From NCBI RefSeq assembly GCF_010179735.1, contig NZ_JAAEEH010000002.1, positions 1 through 64,000 of the forward strand: DNA of 64,000 bases. Direction: 5' to 3'. Source of the DNA: Anaerotalea alkaliphila. GTDB lineage: Bacteria; Bacillota; Clostridia; Lachnospirales; Vallitaleaceae. A program made the position numbers and the translations under genes. Of the stretch, positions 7,430 to 17,134 are shown piece by piece. The notes below the pieces were generated by a model. The model was not told the DNA's origin. It did no database searches and saw only the letters and a program-made list of their open reading frames with translations. The number at the start of each line of letters is the position of its first letter. The stretch's first letter is position 1.

Positions 7430-8464
7430 TCAATACAAGGGCCGGCAGGAATCCCGCAGGACCAGCTTCGTATTGAGGATCACCTTCTTGTAGCCGGTAT
7501 TTTGTCCGTTCTCTATGGTATCGATGATCATCCGGGCCGATTGGAGGCCCAATTCCTCCGTGTTGATGTCCACGGTGGTCAGGAGCGGATTGCTGATCTT
7601 GGCCAGCAGCCCGTCGTCGAAGCCCACGATGGAAAGGTCTTCCGGAACGCTCAACCCCAATGCCTTGGCCCCGTGGATCAGGGAAATCCCCATGACGTCG
7701 TTGGCGGCGAAGAAGGCGGTGGGAGGGTCCGGTTTCTGGAACCTGCTCCGCAGGACCTCCACCGCATCCGCCACCTCGATGATCCGGGTACCCAATTCCC
7801 CGGGAAGGCGGAGGATGTTGTCGGGATTGAAGGGAAGCCCCTTCTCCTGGAGGAACTCCTTGTAGGCCTTCTCCTTGATGCCGTATGCGTAGACCTTGGG
7901 GTCCAGGCCGGTGACATAGGCGATCTTCCGGTGGCCCAGGGAATGCAGGTAGCGCAGGGCGTCCTTGGCCCCCGTCTCCTGGTCCGCCATCACATGGTTG
8001 ACCTTGTATCCCTGGTGCAGGCCGTTGATCAGCACCAGGGGGACCTCCTTGGAAATCCTTTCGAAGTAGCCGTTGTTCCGGTTCTCCGAGGTGCCGTCCA
8101 CGATGATGATGCCGTCCACGCTGCGCTGGATCAGGTTCCTTATGTAGTCGTACTCTTCCTTGGCGGTCACCGCATAGCAGAGGAACGCCATGTAGTTGTG
8201 TTCCTTCAGCACGGCCTCGATCTTGTGCACGATCTGCCAGAAGTAGGGGTTCATCACGCTGGGAATGACGACTCCTATGGAGTTGGTCCTTTTCATCATC
8301 AGGCCTTTGGCCAGGATGTTGGGGCTGAACTCCAGCTTCTCTATGGCGGCCTCCACCCGTTCCCGGGTCTTGGGGGCGACGGGATAGTTCCTGTTGATGA
8401 CGCGGGACACGGTGGCGGTGGATACGCCGGCCTCCCGGGCGACATCGTCAATGGTAACCTTCAA
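7430..8464 (-). CDS. LacI-family transcriptional regulator of the alpha-galactoside operon
   Basis: This regulator of about 344 residues has an N-terminal HTH (VTIDDVAREAGVSTATVSRVIN), the hinge segment RPNxxA-like SPNILAKGLM, and a periplasmic-binding-protein-like effector domain ending in FDDGLLAKISNPLLTTVDIN. I place the start at TTG 8464, giving MKVTIDDVA, because the ribosome-binding site aaaggagg lies 8 bases upstream. An in-frame GTG at 8473 overlaps that site and is less likely. It sits between the transport genes and melA, so it probably autoregulates the operon through the operator at 11661-11676. The expected inducer is a galactoside such as melibiose or raffinose. Confidence 0.9.
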   Translation of the reverse strand: MKVTIDDVAREAGVSTATVSRVINRNYPVAPKTRERVEAAIEKLEFSPNILAKGLMMKRTNSIGVVIPSVMNPYFWQIVHKIEAVLKEHNYMAFLCYAVTAKEEYDYIRNLIQRSVDGIIIVDGTSENRNNGYFERISKEVPLVLINGLHQGYKVNHVMADQETGAKDALRYLHSLGHRKIAYVTGLDPKVYAYGIKEKAYKEFLQEKGLPFNPDNILRLPGELGTRIIEVADAVEVLRSRFQKPDPPTAFFAANDVMGISLIHGAKALGLSVPEDLSIVGFDDGLLAKISNPLLTTVDINTEELGLQSARMIIDTIENGQNTGYKKVILNTKLVLRDSCRPLY

Positions 8465-8521
8465 GCGGGTCACCTCCTTTGTTTGAGCATGGTTGCAACA
8501 AAGGAATTATAGCATAGTTTC

Positions 8522-9361
8522 TTAATTTTTGCTTCCGGTGGATGCAATCCCTTCGATGAATTGGCGTTGGAACAGGATGAAAAGAAGGATCATGGGCCAC
8601 ATGGCGATCAGGGAGCCGGCCATGAGCACCGGATAGTTGGTGGTGAAGGTCCCCTTCAGGTTGGCCAGCCCGGTGGATAGGGTCATCTTGTCCGCCGAGG
8701 TGTTGACGATCAGGGGCCACATCAGGTCCTTCCAGGCGAAGAGGGCGGTGAAGATGCCCAAGGCCACCATGCCGGAGCGGGCCAGCGGCATCATGACATG
8801 CCAGTAGGTCTGCCACTGGTTGCAGCCGTCGATCCGGGCCGCCTCCTCCAGGTCCTTGGGCAGGCTCAGGAAGAACTGCCGCATGAGGAAGGTACCGAAG
8901 GCGCTTACGATTCCTGGGGCCACCAGGGCCTTCACCGTATCCAGCCAGTCCAGCCGGGCCATCAGCAGGAACTGGGGAATCAGGAAGATCTGCCCCGGCA
9001 CCATCATCTGGATCAGGACCATGGCGAAGAAGAAGTTCTTCAGCGGGAAATCGATCCTGGCGAAGGCGTAGGCCGCCATGGTGCTGAACATGATGGCGGC
9101 AAGGGTGCGCGCCCCCACCATGACCGCCGTGTTGTAGTAAAGGGTCCCGAAGTCCACCCGGATCATGGCTTCCGTGTAGTTGGCGAAACGCATGGCCTCG
9201 GGGAGCAAGGTCGGGGGAATCCGCATGGATTCCGTGATGCTCTTCAGGGAGGTGGTGATGGTCCAAAGGAAGGGGAACAGCATCAGCAGGGACCCCAGGA
9301 CCAGAATAAGGTAGACCAGCAGGGTGTTGCGGTTCGTTCGTTTGTTCTTACTGCTTTTCAT
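8522..9361 (-). CDS. Sugar ABC transporter permease, MalG family
   Basis: This is a 279-residue inner-membrane permease with about six hydrophobic segments. The EAA loop, which contacts the ATPase, is LPKDLEEAARIDGCNQWQTYWHVMMPLARSG in general form (EAARIDG seen around residue 190). It is the typical second permease (MalG/RafG type) of a carbohydrate importer of the CUT1 class. The ATG at 9361 has a ribosome-binding site (aggagg) just upstream, inside the end of the preceding permease gene; an upstream TTG at 9376 is not needed. No ATPase gene is in the operon, so a shared MsmX-like ATPase elsewhere is expected. Confidence 0.92.
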   Translation of the reverse strand: MKSSKNKRTNRNTLLVYLILVLGSLLMLFPFLWTITTSLKSITESMRIPPTLLPEAMRFANYTEAMIRVDFGTLYYNTAVMVGARTLAAIMFSTMAAYAFARIDFPLKNFFFAMVLIQMMVPGQIFLIPQFLLMARLDWLDTVKALVAPGIVSAFGTFLMRQFFLSLPKDLEEAARIDGCNQWQTYWHVMMPLARSGMVALGIFTALFAWKDLMWPLIVNTSADKMTLSTGLANLKGTFTTNYPVLMAGSLIAMWPMILLFILFQRQFIEGIASTGSKN

Positions 9362-9372
9362 GGTTTGCCTCC

Positions 9373-10272
9373 TCAATCATAGTGCACCCACTTCTTCTGC
9401 AGATGCATCTGCAGCGCCGTGATGGCCAGGATGATGGCCAACAGGAAGACCACGATGGCGGAAGCGTATCCGCGGTCATAGATCTGGAACGCGTATTTGT
9501 AGAACAGGAAGACCAGGGTCTGTACGGAACCCATGGCCACATTGCCCCGGTCCACCATCATGTAGATGAAGTCGAACATCTGGAGGGAGCTGATGAAGGT
9601 CAGCACCAGCACGAAGAACAGGGTGGGGGAGACCAGGGGCAGGGTGATGAAGAAGAATTTCCGGATGGGGCTGGCTCCGTCGATGTCCGCCGCCTCATAG
9701 AAGGTCTTGGGTATCTCCTGGAGGCCCGCAAGGAGCAGGACCATGTTGTAGCCCAAGGTGCTCCAGATCCCCACCACGATCAGGGAGAACATGGCGTATC
9801 GGGAGGTGGTCAGCCAGCCGACAGGACCCGCCCCGAAGAGGGAGAGGAGGTAGTTGAGCAGCCCGAACTCGGTGTTGTAGAGCCACCTCCAGACCATGGC
9901 CACCGCAACAGGAGTGGAAACCACGGGAAGGAAATAGATGGTCCGAAAGAGGGTCTTCCCCTTGATGTTCGCATTCAGGAGCACGGCGAAGAACAGGGCC
10001 AGCAGCACGCCCACAGGAACCACGCCGATGGTGTAGCGGAAGGTGTTCCAGGTGGCCTGCAGCACCTCCGGATCCTTGAACATTTTCGTGTAGTTGCCGA
10101 TGCCGGTGAAGCTGGAAGCACCGAAATCGCCGGTTTTCGTGAAACTTAGGTAGATGGTGCTGATTACCGGATAGATGTTCAGCACCAACAGGCCAAGGAT
10201 GGTGGGGGCAATCATCAGATATGCCCAGCCCAGGTCGCCCCACCTCCTTTTTTTCATTTTCTGCAGCTTCAT
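9373..10272 (-). CDS. Sugar ABC transporter permease, MalF family
   Basis: This 299-residue permease has six predicted membrane helices. The first is WAYLMIAPTILGLLVLNIYP, typical of the CUT1 first permease. The EAA loop is seen as IPKTFYEAADIDGASPIRKFFF-like sequence (EAADIDG). It pairs with the MalG-type permease downstream (11 bases apart) to form the translocation pore for the sugar delivered by the binding protein. The start is ATG 10272 (MKLQKMKKRRWGD), with gaaagggg upstream. A positively charged N-terminus precedes the first helix, as expected. Confidence 0.92.
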   Translation of the reverse strand: MKLQKMKKRRWGDLGWAYLMIAPTILGLLVLNIYPVISTIYLSFTKTGDFGASSFTGIGNYTKMFKDPEVLQATWNTFRYTIGVVPVGVLLALFFAVLLNANIKGKTLFRTIYFLPVVSTPVAVAMVWRWLYNTEFGLLNYLLSLFGAGPVGWLTTSRYAMFSLIVVGIWSTLGYNMVLLLAGLQEIPKTFYEAADIDGASPIRKFFFITLPLVSPTLFFVLVLTFISSLQMFDFIYMMVDRGNVAMGSVQTLVFLFYKYAFQIYDRGYASAIVVFLLAIILAITALQMHLQKKWVHYD

Positions 10273-10303
10273 TTCTTTACCCCTTTCGTGGGCTTTAAAA
10301 GGT

Positions 10304-11587
10304 TCACTCGTCCGCCAGGATCGCATTCATTTCGGATGCGAGGGCCTTGCAGCCTTCCTCCACGCCCAGCTGTCCGGACAGGATCTGGCGCATGTAGTCG
10401 TTTTCCGCAACGTCCCAACGGGGGCGCGTTTTGGAGGTGGGATAGATGTACGCATACTCCAGCATGTCCACATATTTGCCCACATTGAAGGTGGTGATGC
10501 TGTCGATCCAGGGCTGCTGGGTGCCTTCATAAGCGGGGATGGCGGATACATGTTCGGCCTGGAGCAGGTTGGCTTCCTCCGTGCCCGTGAACTGCACGAA
10601 CTTCAGTGCGGCCTCCTTGTTGGGGGACTTGGCGGAGACGGCGTTGCCCAGACCGTTGTAGACGGTTGCCCTCTGCTTCATCTGGGGCAGTACGGCCACG
10701 TCGGCGTTGGCTGCGGAGTACTCGTTGTTCTTGAGCTCGGTCACCATCCAGGATCCCAGCATCACCATGGCCACCCGACCGGAAGTGAACAGGTTGCTTG
10801 CGCTGCTTTCCACCAGGGTCTCATAGGGCGGGGACACCTTGTGTTCGTGGATCAGGTCGTGCCATACCTGGACCGCCTCGATGGTCTCCGGCAAGTCGTA
10901 TCCGGAGGACTTCTTGTCTTCGGAAATCACATGGCCTCCGTTCTGGAAGATCAGGTTGTAGAAGCCCTGCTGGTTCTCGGCGGAGTGGCCTGCCATCAGC
11001 CCGAATACCCCCGCAGACGGGTCGGTCAGCTGTTTGGCGACCTCGATGGCCTTGTCCCAGTCCCAGCTCTCATCGGGGTAAGGGATGCCCTTTTCGTCGA
11101 ACATGGTCTTGTTGTACCAGAGGCCGATGGTGTCGAAGTCCTTGGGCACCGCATAGCTGGTTCCGTCGACGGTGTAGAGGTCCACAAGGCCTTCGGGGAA
11201 CTTGGACATGTCCACACCCTCAGTGATGGGCTCCAGCATGGCGGCATCGGCATACTTGCGGAAGTTGTTGATGTGCATCCAGAACGCGTCCGGCAGCACG
11301 CCGCCGGTGGCGCCCGCTTCCAGCTTGGTCCAGTACTCGTCCCATCCGGTCACTTCCACCTTCACCTTGATGCCGGGGTTCTGGGCTTCGAAGGCGTCTG
11401 CGATGGCCCGCATGCCGGGCTCCTGGTTCTTGTCCCAGATGGCGTAGGTGATGGTGGTTCCTTTCCCGCCACCGGAACCGTTTGTCTGTGAACCGCCTGA
11501 CGGTGTGGTGCTGGAATTGCCGCAGGCTGTGATGCCCAGGGTCAGGGTCAGTGCCAGGAACAAGGCGACCAATTTCTTTGCTTTCAT
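10304..11587 (-). CDS. Sugar ABC transporter substrate-binding lipoprotein
   Basis: This 427-residue extracellular solute-binding protein belongs to family 1 (PF01547/PF13416). It has a lipoprotein signal: a positively charged MKAKK, a hydrophobic stretch and the lipobox LGITACG with the Cys at about residue 22, followed by a Ser/Gly-rich linker. The mature part shows AFEAQNPGIKVKVEV and KDFDTIGLWYNKTMFDEKGI, both typical of CUT1 binding proteins. It anchors to the outer face of the membrane and delivers the sugar to the MalF/MalG permeases encoded next. ATG 11587 follows a clear agggaggaa ribosome-binding site. It is the first gene of the operon and has a strong promoter upstream. Confidence 0.93.
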   Translation of the reverse strand: MKAKKLVALFLALTLTLGITACGNSSTTPSGGSQTNGSGGGKGTTITYAIWDKNQEPGMRAIADAFEAQNPGIKVKVEVTGWDEYWTKLEAGATGGVLPDAFWMHINNFRKYADAAMLEPITEGVDMSKFPEGLVDLYTVDGTSYAVPKDFDTIGLWYNKTMFDEKGIPYPDESWDWDKAIEVAKQLTDPSAGVFGLMAGHSAENQQGFYNLIFQNGGHVISEDKKSSGYDLPETIEAVQVWHDLIHEHKVSPPYETLVESSASNLFTSGRVAMVMLGSWMVTELKNNEYSAANADVAVLPQMKQRATVYNGLGNAVSAKSPNKEAALKFVQFTGTEEANLLQAEHVSAIPAYEGTQQPWIDSITTFNVGKYVDMLEYAYIYPTSKTRPRWDVAENDYMRQILSGQLGVEEGCKALASEMNAILADE

Positions 11588-11660
11588 GTTTTTCCTCCCT
11601 AAATCGTTTTCTTTGTAGGTTTGGTGGCAAAGGTGTTTCTCCAAAGATTTTCCTGTAGAA

Positions 11661-11676
11661 TAGCAAGCGCTTACTA
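11661..11676. promoter_or_regulatory. LacI/CcpA-type operator at the start of the alpha-galactoside operon
   Basis: TAGCAAGCGCTTACTA is a 16-bp near-perfect palindrome with the central CG typical of LacI-family sites. It lies just downstream of the predicted -10 box, over the expected transcription start, a position suited to repression. It also matches the catabolite-response-element pattern WTGNAANCGNWNNCW with one mismatch, so either the operon's own LacI-type regulator or CcpA could bind. Confidence 0.65.
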
Positions 11677-11684
11677 TGAGTATC

Positions 11685-11713
11685 ATTATAGATGCGGATG
11701 GAGAATATGTCAA
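11685..11713 (-). promoter_or_regulatory. Strong predicted promoter of the alpha-galactoside operon
   Basis: On the minus strand TTGACA (11708-11713), a 17-bp spacer and TATAAT (11685-11690) both match consensus exactly. Confidence 0.85.
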
Positions 11714-11836
11714 TATAGATTCATAAGAAAGGATAATAAGGGGGTAAGTTTGTTTAAAACCTACAAAAAACAATAAAAAAACCCCGGGAAAAGGGAGGTT
11801 GCCATGGAAGAATCCCATAGTAAAGAAAAAGTAAAA

Positions 11837-11851
11837 TAGCAAACGTTTTCT
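11837..11851. promoter_or_regulatory. Catabolite-response-element-like site upstream of pgi
   Basis: TAGCAAACGTTTTCT matches WTGNAANCGNWNNCW with one mismatch. It lies 43 bases upstream of the pgi -35 box and about 124 bases upstream of the alpha-galactoside -35 box. The 393-base region between the binding-protein gene and pgi otherwise holds only the two divergent promoters and the operator. Confidence 0.4.
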
Positions 11852-11893
11852 GAAAAAGCGGAGAGAGGCCGAAAAAGACCCTCCAGGATGCGC

Positions 11894-11922
11894 TTGTCAA
11901 AGGAGAACCAATCTTGTACAAT
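11894..11922 (+). promoter_or_regulatory. Predicted pgi promoter
   Basis: TTGTCA (11894-11899), a 17-bp spacer and TACAAT (11917-11922) lie 57 bases upstream of the pgi start codon. Confidence 0.65.
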
Positions 11923-11979
11923 GGATGGGAGAACCGCTGAAATGGGCGGTCCGAGAGAGAGAAGGAGGAGGATTCGAAT

Positions 11980-13323
11980 ATGTTGAAAGTGGATTTGAGC
12001 AAGTTGAAGGGATTTCTGAATGAGGGGGAACTGGAGAATCTGGCGCCCATGGTGGAGCTGGCACATACGATCGTAAAGGAAAAGAGCGGCGCCGGGAACG
12101 ATTTCCTGGGATGGGTGGACCTTCCTGTGGATTACGACAAGGAAGAGTTCGCCAGGATCAAGGCTGCGGCGGAGAGGATCCGCAAGGATTCGGACGTCCT
12201 GGTGGTCATCGGCATCGGCGGCTCCTATCTGGGAGCCAAAGCGGCCCTGGAGATGCTTACCCACCGGTTTTACAATGAGCTGGACAAGAGCGTGCGCAAG
12301 GGGCCCAAAATCCACTTCCTGGGACAGAACATTTCCGGGGACTACATGAACGACCTGCTGGAAGTCCTGGAAGGCAAGGATGTTTCCGTGAATGTCATCT
12401 CCAAGTCCGGAACCACCACCGAGCCGGCCATCGGATTTCGGGTCATGAAGGACCTTCTGGAGAAGAAGTACGGAAAGGAAGAGGCTTCGAAGCGGATTTA
12501 CGCCACCACCGACAAGGCAAGGGGAGCCCTGAAGACCTTGGCGGACGCGGAAGGCTATGAAACCTTCGTGGTCCCCGACGATGTGGGGGGGCGGTTCACC
12601 GTGCTCACCGCCGTGGGCCTGCTGCCCATCGCCGTGGCGGGACTGGATGTGGACAAGATGATGGCGGGAGCCGCCGCCGCCAGGGAAGAGTACCTGGGAA
12701 AGAGCTTCGCGGAGAACGACTGCCACCGGTATGCGGCAGCCCGGGCGGCCCTCTACAACAAGGGCAAGGTGACGGAGATTCTGGTGAACTACGAGCCCTC
12801 CCTGCAGTACTTCTCCGAGTGGTGGAAGCAGCTCTTTGGGGAAAGCCACGGCAAGGACGGAAAAGGCCTGTTCCCGGCATCCGTCAACTTCTCAACGGAC
12901 CTCCATTCCATGGGGCAGTACATCCAGGACGGCATGCGCAACATCTTCGAGACGGTCATCCATGTGAAGAATCCCCGCAGGGACTTCGTCCTGGAGTCCA
13001 ACGAGGACAACCTGGACGGCCTGAACTTCCTGGCGGGCAAGACCATGGATTTCGTCAACGGGAACGCCTTCAAGGGGACCCTGCTGGCCCATATCGACGG
13101 AGGCGTCCCCAACATCGTGGTGGATGTGGACACCCTGGACGAGGAGAACTTCGGAGCGCTGGTGTATTTCTTCGAGCTGGCCTGCGGCATCGGCGGCTAC
13201 ATGCTGGGAATCAACCCCTTCGACCAGCCGGGTGTGGAGGCCTACAAGAAGAACATGTTCGCCTTGCTGGGCAAGCCGGGGTACGAGGAGCTGAGGGCGG
13301 CTCTGGAGGAACGGCTGAAGTAA
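11980..13323 (+). CDS. pgi: Glucose-6-phosphate isomerase
   Basis: This 447-residue protein has the length of Gram-positive Pgi. It interconverts glucose 6-phosphate and fructose 6-phosphate in the cytoplasm. Visible motifs are [17 protein letters not shown], the phosphate-binding [16 protein letters not shown], the [18 protein letters not shown] signature and [12 protein letters not shown] near the end, which carries the catalytic Lys. The start ATG has the ribosome-binding site gaaggagga. It is transcribed alone and ends at a hairpin shared with aroK. Confidence 0.97.
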   Translation: MLKVDLSKLKGFLNEGELENLAPMVELAHTIVKEKSGAGNDFLGWVDLPVDYDKEEFARIKAAAERIRKDSDVLVVIGIGGSYLGAKAALEMLTHRFYNELDKSVRKGPKIHFLGQNISGDYMNDLLEVLEGKDVSVNVISKSGTTTEPAIGFRVMKDLLEKKYGKEEASKRIYATTDKARGALKTLADAEGYETFVVPDDVGGRFTVLTAVGLLPIAVAGLDVDKMMAGAAAAREEYLGKSFAENDCHRYAAARAALYNKGKVTEILVNYEPSLQYFSEWWKQLFGESHGKDGKGLFPASVNFSTDLHSMGQYIQDGMRNIFETVIHVKNPRRDFVLESNEDNLDGLNFLAGKTMDFVNGNAFKGTLLAHIDGGVPNIVVDVDTLDEENFGALVYFFELACGIGGYMLGINPFDQPGVEAYKKNMFALLGKPGYEELRAALEERLK

Positions 13324-13351
13324 GCCCTTTCTGTCAACTTTTCAATGAAGG

Positions 13352-13393
13352 AGGAGCCGGCGCATCCCAAAGACTGGGGCTGCGCCGGCTCCT
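13352..13393. terminator. Bidirectional terminator between pgi and aroK
   Basis: A 13-bp perfect GC-rich stem (13352-13364 with 13381-13393) with a 16-base loop lies between convergent genes and is followed on the plus side by TCGGTTT. Confidence 0.75.
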
Positions 13394-13399
13394 TCGGTT

Positions 13400-13918
13400 T
13401 CATGGCCGCCGCTGTCCGCAAGGGGCCCCCAGCAGCTCCAGGATGCGGGCCACGCTCTCTTCCAGGGATTCCTGCCGCCAGGCGTAGACCAGGTCCGCAT
13501 GTTCCCGGTACAGGGGCTCCCGTTCCTGGTACAGGTCCCCCAGGCTGCGGCCGGGGGCCGCGGCGATGCCCCTGGTGGCGATGTTGCTGACCCGCCGCTG
13601 GATCTCCTCCAGGGGAATCTGCAGGTATACCACGGTCCCCTGGGACCGCAGGTGTTCCATGGCCTTCCGGCCGTATACCACGCTGCCGCCGGTGGCGACG
13701 ACCGTCTCCCGGGGGCGGACCCCCAGGATGACCTGTTCCTCCAGGGCCAGGAACCGGTCCAGGCCCTGGGTGGCCAACAGCTCCGGCAGCAGCATGCCGG
13801 CTTCCTGCTGGAGGAGCAGGTCCGTGTCCAGAAAGCGGTATCCCAGGCATTTGGCCAGGAGGACGCCGATGGTGCTTTTGCCCGAGCCGGGCATTCCGAT
13901 CAAGGTGATGTTCTTCAT
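13400..13918 (-). CDS. aroK: Shikimate kinase
   Basis: This 172-residue protein has the normal AroK/AroL length. It phosphorylates shikimate at the 3-OH in the chorismate pathway. The P-loop is GMPGSGKST (residues 8-16). The shikimate-binding DTDLL follows, then a VVATGGSVVY segment corresponding to the family 'iatGGG' with the third Gly replaced by Ser, and the lid Arg in PGRSLGDLYQEREPLYRE. ATG 13918 gives MKNITLIGMPGSGKST, matching family starts, with aaagga upstream. It stands alone on the minus strand, apart from other aro genes. Confidence 0.93.
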   Translation of the reverse strand: MKNITLIGMPGSGKSTIGVLLAKCLGYRFLDTDLLLQQEAGMLLPELLATQGLDRFLALEEQVILGVRPRETVVATGGSVVYGRKAMEHLRSQGTVVYLQIPLEEIQRRVSNIATRGIAAAPGRSLGDLYQEREPLYREHADLVYAWRQESLEESVARILELLGAPCGQRRP

Positions 13919-14082
13919 GGCAAAGCGTTCCTTTCTTGAAAACATGGAATAATTCACCATCATACCATAGGATGCGGAAATTATGTGAAAAAATGAAGAT
14001 TTTTTAGCGGTTGCTTGATTTGTCCGTATGGCGTAAAATACAAGAAAGCATACCAATGAAGCTTGCTGGAGGAGGAATTGTG

Positions 14083-15447
14083 ATGGAGAAGGCGTTCAGA
14101 TGCATGGTCTGTGGATATGTCCACTACGGGGAGGCTCCCCCGGAAAGCTGCCCCTTGTGCGGTGTGGGACCTGAAATGTTCGAAGAGATAGAAAACACGC
14201 GGCAGCCCGCGGCCGATGCGGTCCTGGAGGCGGACCGGCCGAAAGGGGACTGGAAGGTGGTCGTCGTGGGCGGAGGCGTCGCAGGATTCTCCGCGGTCCA
14301 GGAGATCAGGAACGAAAACCGGCAGGTGCAGGTGACCCTGGTTTCCGGAGAACCCCATCTGCCCTATTACAGGATGGGGCTGACCAAATACCTGGCAGGC
14401 GAGATGAAGGAGGAGGACCTTCCCTTGGAAGGGGAGGACTGGTACGGGGAGAACGGCATCCGCCTCCTACGGGGCGCTGTGGTGGAGAAGGTCCGACGGG
14501 AAAACAGGGAGGTGGTCCTTGGGGACGGCCGGATCCTTCCCTACGACGCGCTGGTGCTGGCCACCGGAGGGAACCCCTTTGTTCCCCCCATCGAAGGGGC
14601 GGACAAGGCTGGGGTGCATACCGTGCGCACCCTGGATGACGCCAAGAACCTGCTGGAAGGGCTTGCGGGAATCAATACCTGCATCTGCATCGGAGGAGGC
14701 CTCCTGGGGCTGGAGACGGCGGGAGCCATCGCCAGAAAAGGCGTGGGGGTGAAGGTGCTGGAGGGGTTGCCTTGGCTGATGCCCCGGCAGTTGAACCGCC
14801 AGGCGGCCGAAGTGCTGAAGGGGCATGTGGAAGCCATGGGCATGGAAGTCCGGGAAGGGGTGAAGATCGTCCGGATCCTGGGGGAAGGCGCATGTGAAGG
14901 CGTGGCGCTGGATACGGGAGAGGAGATCCGAGGGGATATGGTGGTCATCACCGCGGGCATCCGCCCGGAAACCGGACTGGCGAAGGCGGCGGGACTGGAA
15001 GTGGAGGGGGGCATCGTGGTGGACGACCGGATGCGCACCTCGGATCCTGCCATCCATGCGGCCGGGGACTGCGCCCAGCACCGGGGGGTCCTGTACGGCG
15101 TATGGCCTGCGGCCCAGTACCAGGGGATGGTGGCGGGGCTCAACGCGGTATCCGTGGATACGGAATTCGGCGGCATCCCCAGAGCCGCAACCCTGAAGGT
15201 GCTGGAAGTGAAGGTCACCAGTGTGGGCGACGCGGCGGAACCGGAGGATACGGACGTGCTGCTGGAGTCTGCGGCCGACGGAAACTACACGGGATTCCTG
15301 CTCCGGGGGGACAGGCTGTCCGGAGCCATCCTCATCGGCAACGACGCCCTGGCCTTCAAGGCCAAGGAGTGGATTGAAAAGGAGAAGACGCTTGGGCCGG
15401 AATGCCGGAAGGATGTGGCGTCCCTGCAGGCCTGCCTGGAGAAATGA
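14083..15447 (+). CDS. Rubredoxin-domain FAD-dependent pyridine nucleotide-disulfide oxidoreductase
   Basis: This 454-residue protein starts with a rubredoxin/rubrerythrin-like zinc or iron knuckle: CMVC at residues 7-10 and CPLC at 23-26. Then comes a FAD/NAD(P)H oxidoreductase of the nitrite-reductase/NADH-rubredoxin reductase class: FAD-binding [28 protein letters not shown]-binding [17 protein letters not shown], and IHAAGDCAQ near the C-terminus. Such enzymes pass electrons from NAD(P)H to rubredoxin or similar carriers and serve oxygen or peroxide detoxification in anaerobes. Fusion of the small iron-binding domain to the N-terminus suggests a built-in electron acceptor. ATG 14083 follows ggaggagg. 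The substrate is inferred. Confidence 0.88.
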   Translation: MEKAFRCMVCGYVHYGEAPPESCPLCGVGPEMFEEIENTRQPAADAVLEADRPKGDWKVVVVGGGVAGFSAVQEIRNENRQVQVTLVSGEPHLPYYRMGLTKYLAGEMKEEDLPLEGEDWYGENGIRLLRGAVVEKVRRENREVVLGDGRILPYDALVLATGGNPFVPPIEGADKAGVHTVRTLDDAKNLLEGLAGINTCICIGGGLLGLETAGAIARKGVGVKVLEGLPWLMPRQLNRQAAEVLKGHVEAMGMEVREGVKIVRILGEGACEGVALDTGEEIRGDMVVITAGIRPETGLAKAAGLEVEGGIVVDDRMRTSDPAIHAAGDCAQHRGVLYGVWPAAQYQGMVAGLNAVSVDTEFGGIPRAATLKVLEVKVTSVGDAAEPEDTDVLLESAADGNYTGFLLRGDRLSGAILIGNDALAFKAKEWIEKEKTLGPECRKDVASLQACLEK

Positions 15448-15487
15448 AAATAATCATCCGCAAAGAGCGGATATGGAAAGGAGCATT

Positions 15488-16894
15488 ATGGGAAAACAAA
15501 AAATAGGCGTGGTGGGCCTGGCCGTCATGGGCAAGAACCTGGCATTGAACATCGAAAGCAAAGGATTTGGGGTGTCCGTCTACAACAGGACCGCCACCAA
15601 GACGAAAGACCTGGTGGCGGAAGCGGCCGGGAAGGACCTGGTGGGCACCTACAGTCCGGAGGAATTCGCGGCCTCCCTGGAAGTCCCCAGGAAAGTGGTC
15701 ATCATGGTGAAGGCGGGAAAGGCGGTGGACGACACCATCGAAGCGCTCAAACCCTACATGAGCCCCGGGGACATCTTCATCGACGGAGGGAACTCCTTCT
15801 ATGAGGACACCATCCGCAGGAATAGGGCGCTGGAAGCGGAGGGGTTCCGCTATATCGGTGCAGGGGTTTCCGGCGGAGAAGAGGGGGCCCTGCTGGGACC
15901 CGCCATCATGCCGGGAGGACAGAAGGACGCCTATGCGCTGGTGGAGGAGATCCTGACCGCCATATCGGCCCATGTGGACGGGGAACCCTGCTGCACCTAC
16001 ATCGGAGCCGACGGGGCCGGGCACTATGTGAAGATGGTCCACAACGGCATCGAATACGGGGACATGCAACTCATCACGGAGGCCTATTTCCTCCTGAAGA
16101 ACCTGCTGGGCCTGGAGGCTCCCGCACTGCACCAGGTCTTTGCGGAATGGAACGAGGGGGAACTGGACAGCTATCTGATCGAGATCACCCGGGACATCTT
16201 CACCCAGTACGACCAGGAGACCGGAAAGCCCATGGTGGACGTGATCCTGGACACGGCAGGCCAAAAGGGGACGGGAAAATGGACCAGCCAAAGCGCCCTG
16301 GACCTGGGGGTGGCGACCCCCACCATCACGGAAGCGGTCTTCGCCCGCTGCGTCTCCGCCATCAAGGAGGAGCGGGTGGCGGCCGGCAAGGTCCTTAAGG
16401 GGCCGGAGGTCAAACCGTATGCGGGAGACCCCAAGGAGCTGGTGGAAGCCATCCGCAAGGCCCTCTACGCCAGCAAGGTCTGCTCCTACGCCCAGGGGTT
16501 CGCGCTGCTGAAGGCCGCCGCCCAGGAATACGGATGGGACCTGGAATACGGAAAGATAGCCATGATCTTCAGGGGCGGCTGCATCATCCGGGCCCGGTTC
16601 CTGCACAAGATCAAGGAGGCCTACGACAAGGCGCCGGAGCTGGCGAACCTGATGCTGGACCCCTACTTCAGGGACATCCTGGAAGGCTATCAGGAAGCCT
16701 GGAGGGATGTGGTCGCCGTCGCGGTGAAGAACGGGCTTCCCGTGCCCGGGTTCTCCAGCGCCCTGGCATACTTCGACAGCTACCGCACCCCAACCCTACC
16801 GGCCAACCTGCTGCAGGCCCAGAGGGACTTCTTCGGGGCCCACACCTTCCAGCGTGTGGACAAGGAAGGGGTTTTCCACCACCAATGGTTCTAG
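15488..16894 (+). CDS. gndA: 6-phosphogluconate dehydrogenase, decarboxylating
   Basis: This 468-residue protein has the full length of the long Gnd class. It converts 6-phosphogluconate to ribulose 5-phosphate with NADP+ in the oxidative pentose phosphate pathway. Motifs are [16 protein letters not shown] (Rossmann), [43 protein letters not shown] and [16 protein letters not shown] (active-site Lys and Asn). The C-terminal [27 protein letters not shown]-type tail is intact. The start at 15488 has aaggag upstream, 40 bases after the preceding oxidoreductase gene, so the two may be co-transcribed. Confidence 0.97.
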   Translation: MGKQKIGVVGLAVMGKNLALNIESKGFGVSVYNRTATKTKDLVAEAAGKDLVGTYSPEEFAASLEVPRKVVIMVKAGKAVDDTIEALKPYMSPGDIFIDGGNSFYEDTIRRNRALEAEGFRYIGAGVSGGEEGALLGPAIMPGGQKDAYALVEEILTAISAHVDGEPCCTYIGADGAGHYVKMVHNGIEYGDMQLITEAYFLLKNLLGLEAPALHQVFAEWNEGELDSYLIEITRDIFTQYDQETGKPMVDVILDTAGQKGTGKWTSQSALDLGVATPTITEAVFARCVSAIKEERVAAGKVLKGPEVKPYAGDPKELVEAIRKALYASKVCSYAQGFALLKAAAQEYGWDLEYGKIAMIFRGGCIIRARFLHKIKEAYDKAPELANLMLDPYFRDILEGYQEAWRDVVAVAVKNGLPVPGFSSALAYFDSYRTPTLPANLLQAQRDFFGAHTFQRVDKEGVFHHQWF

Positions 16895-17134
16895 GTCTGG
16901 CCGGGGCATGGTTTTCTTTCGGGCATCCGATGGAAATGCAAAAAAATTCCCATAGTAAGGAAGGGTTTCCGGCTTGGGCATCGAATATTTATAGATAGGG
17001 GTGTGAATTGTCGGCAATCGGACGCCAAACACATCGGATGTCAGGCAATGGACCGGCCGTCCGTTTCCTGATGCGGACATGAACCAAAAACCAACAATCA
17101 AGGGGTTGCAAAAGAACGAAGAGGAGATGAGAGA

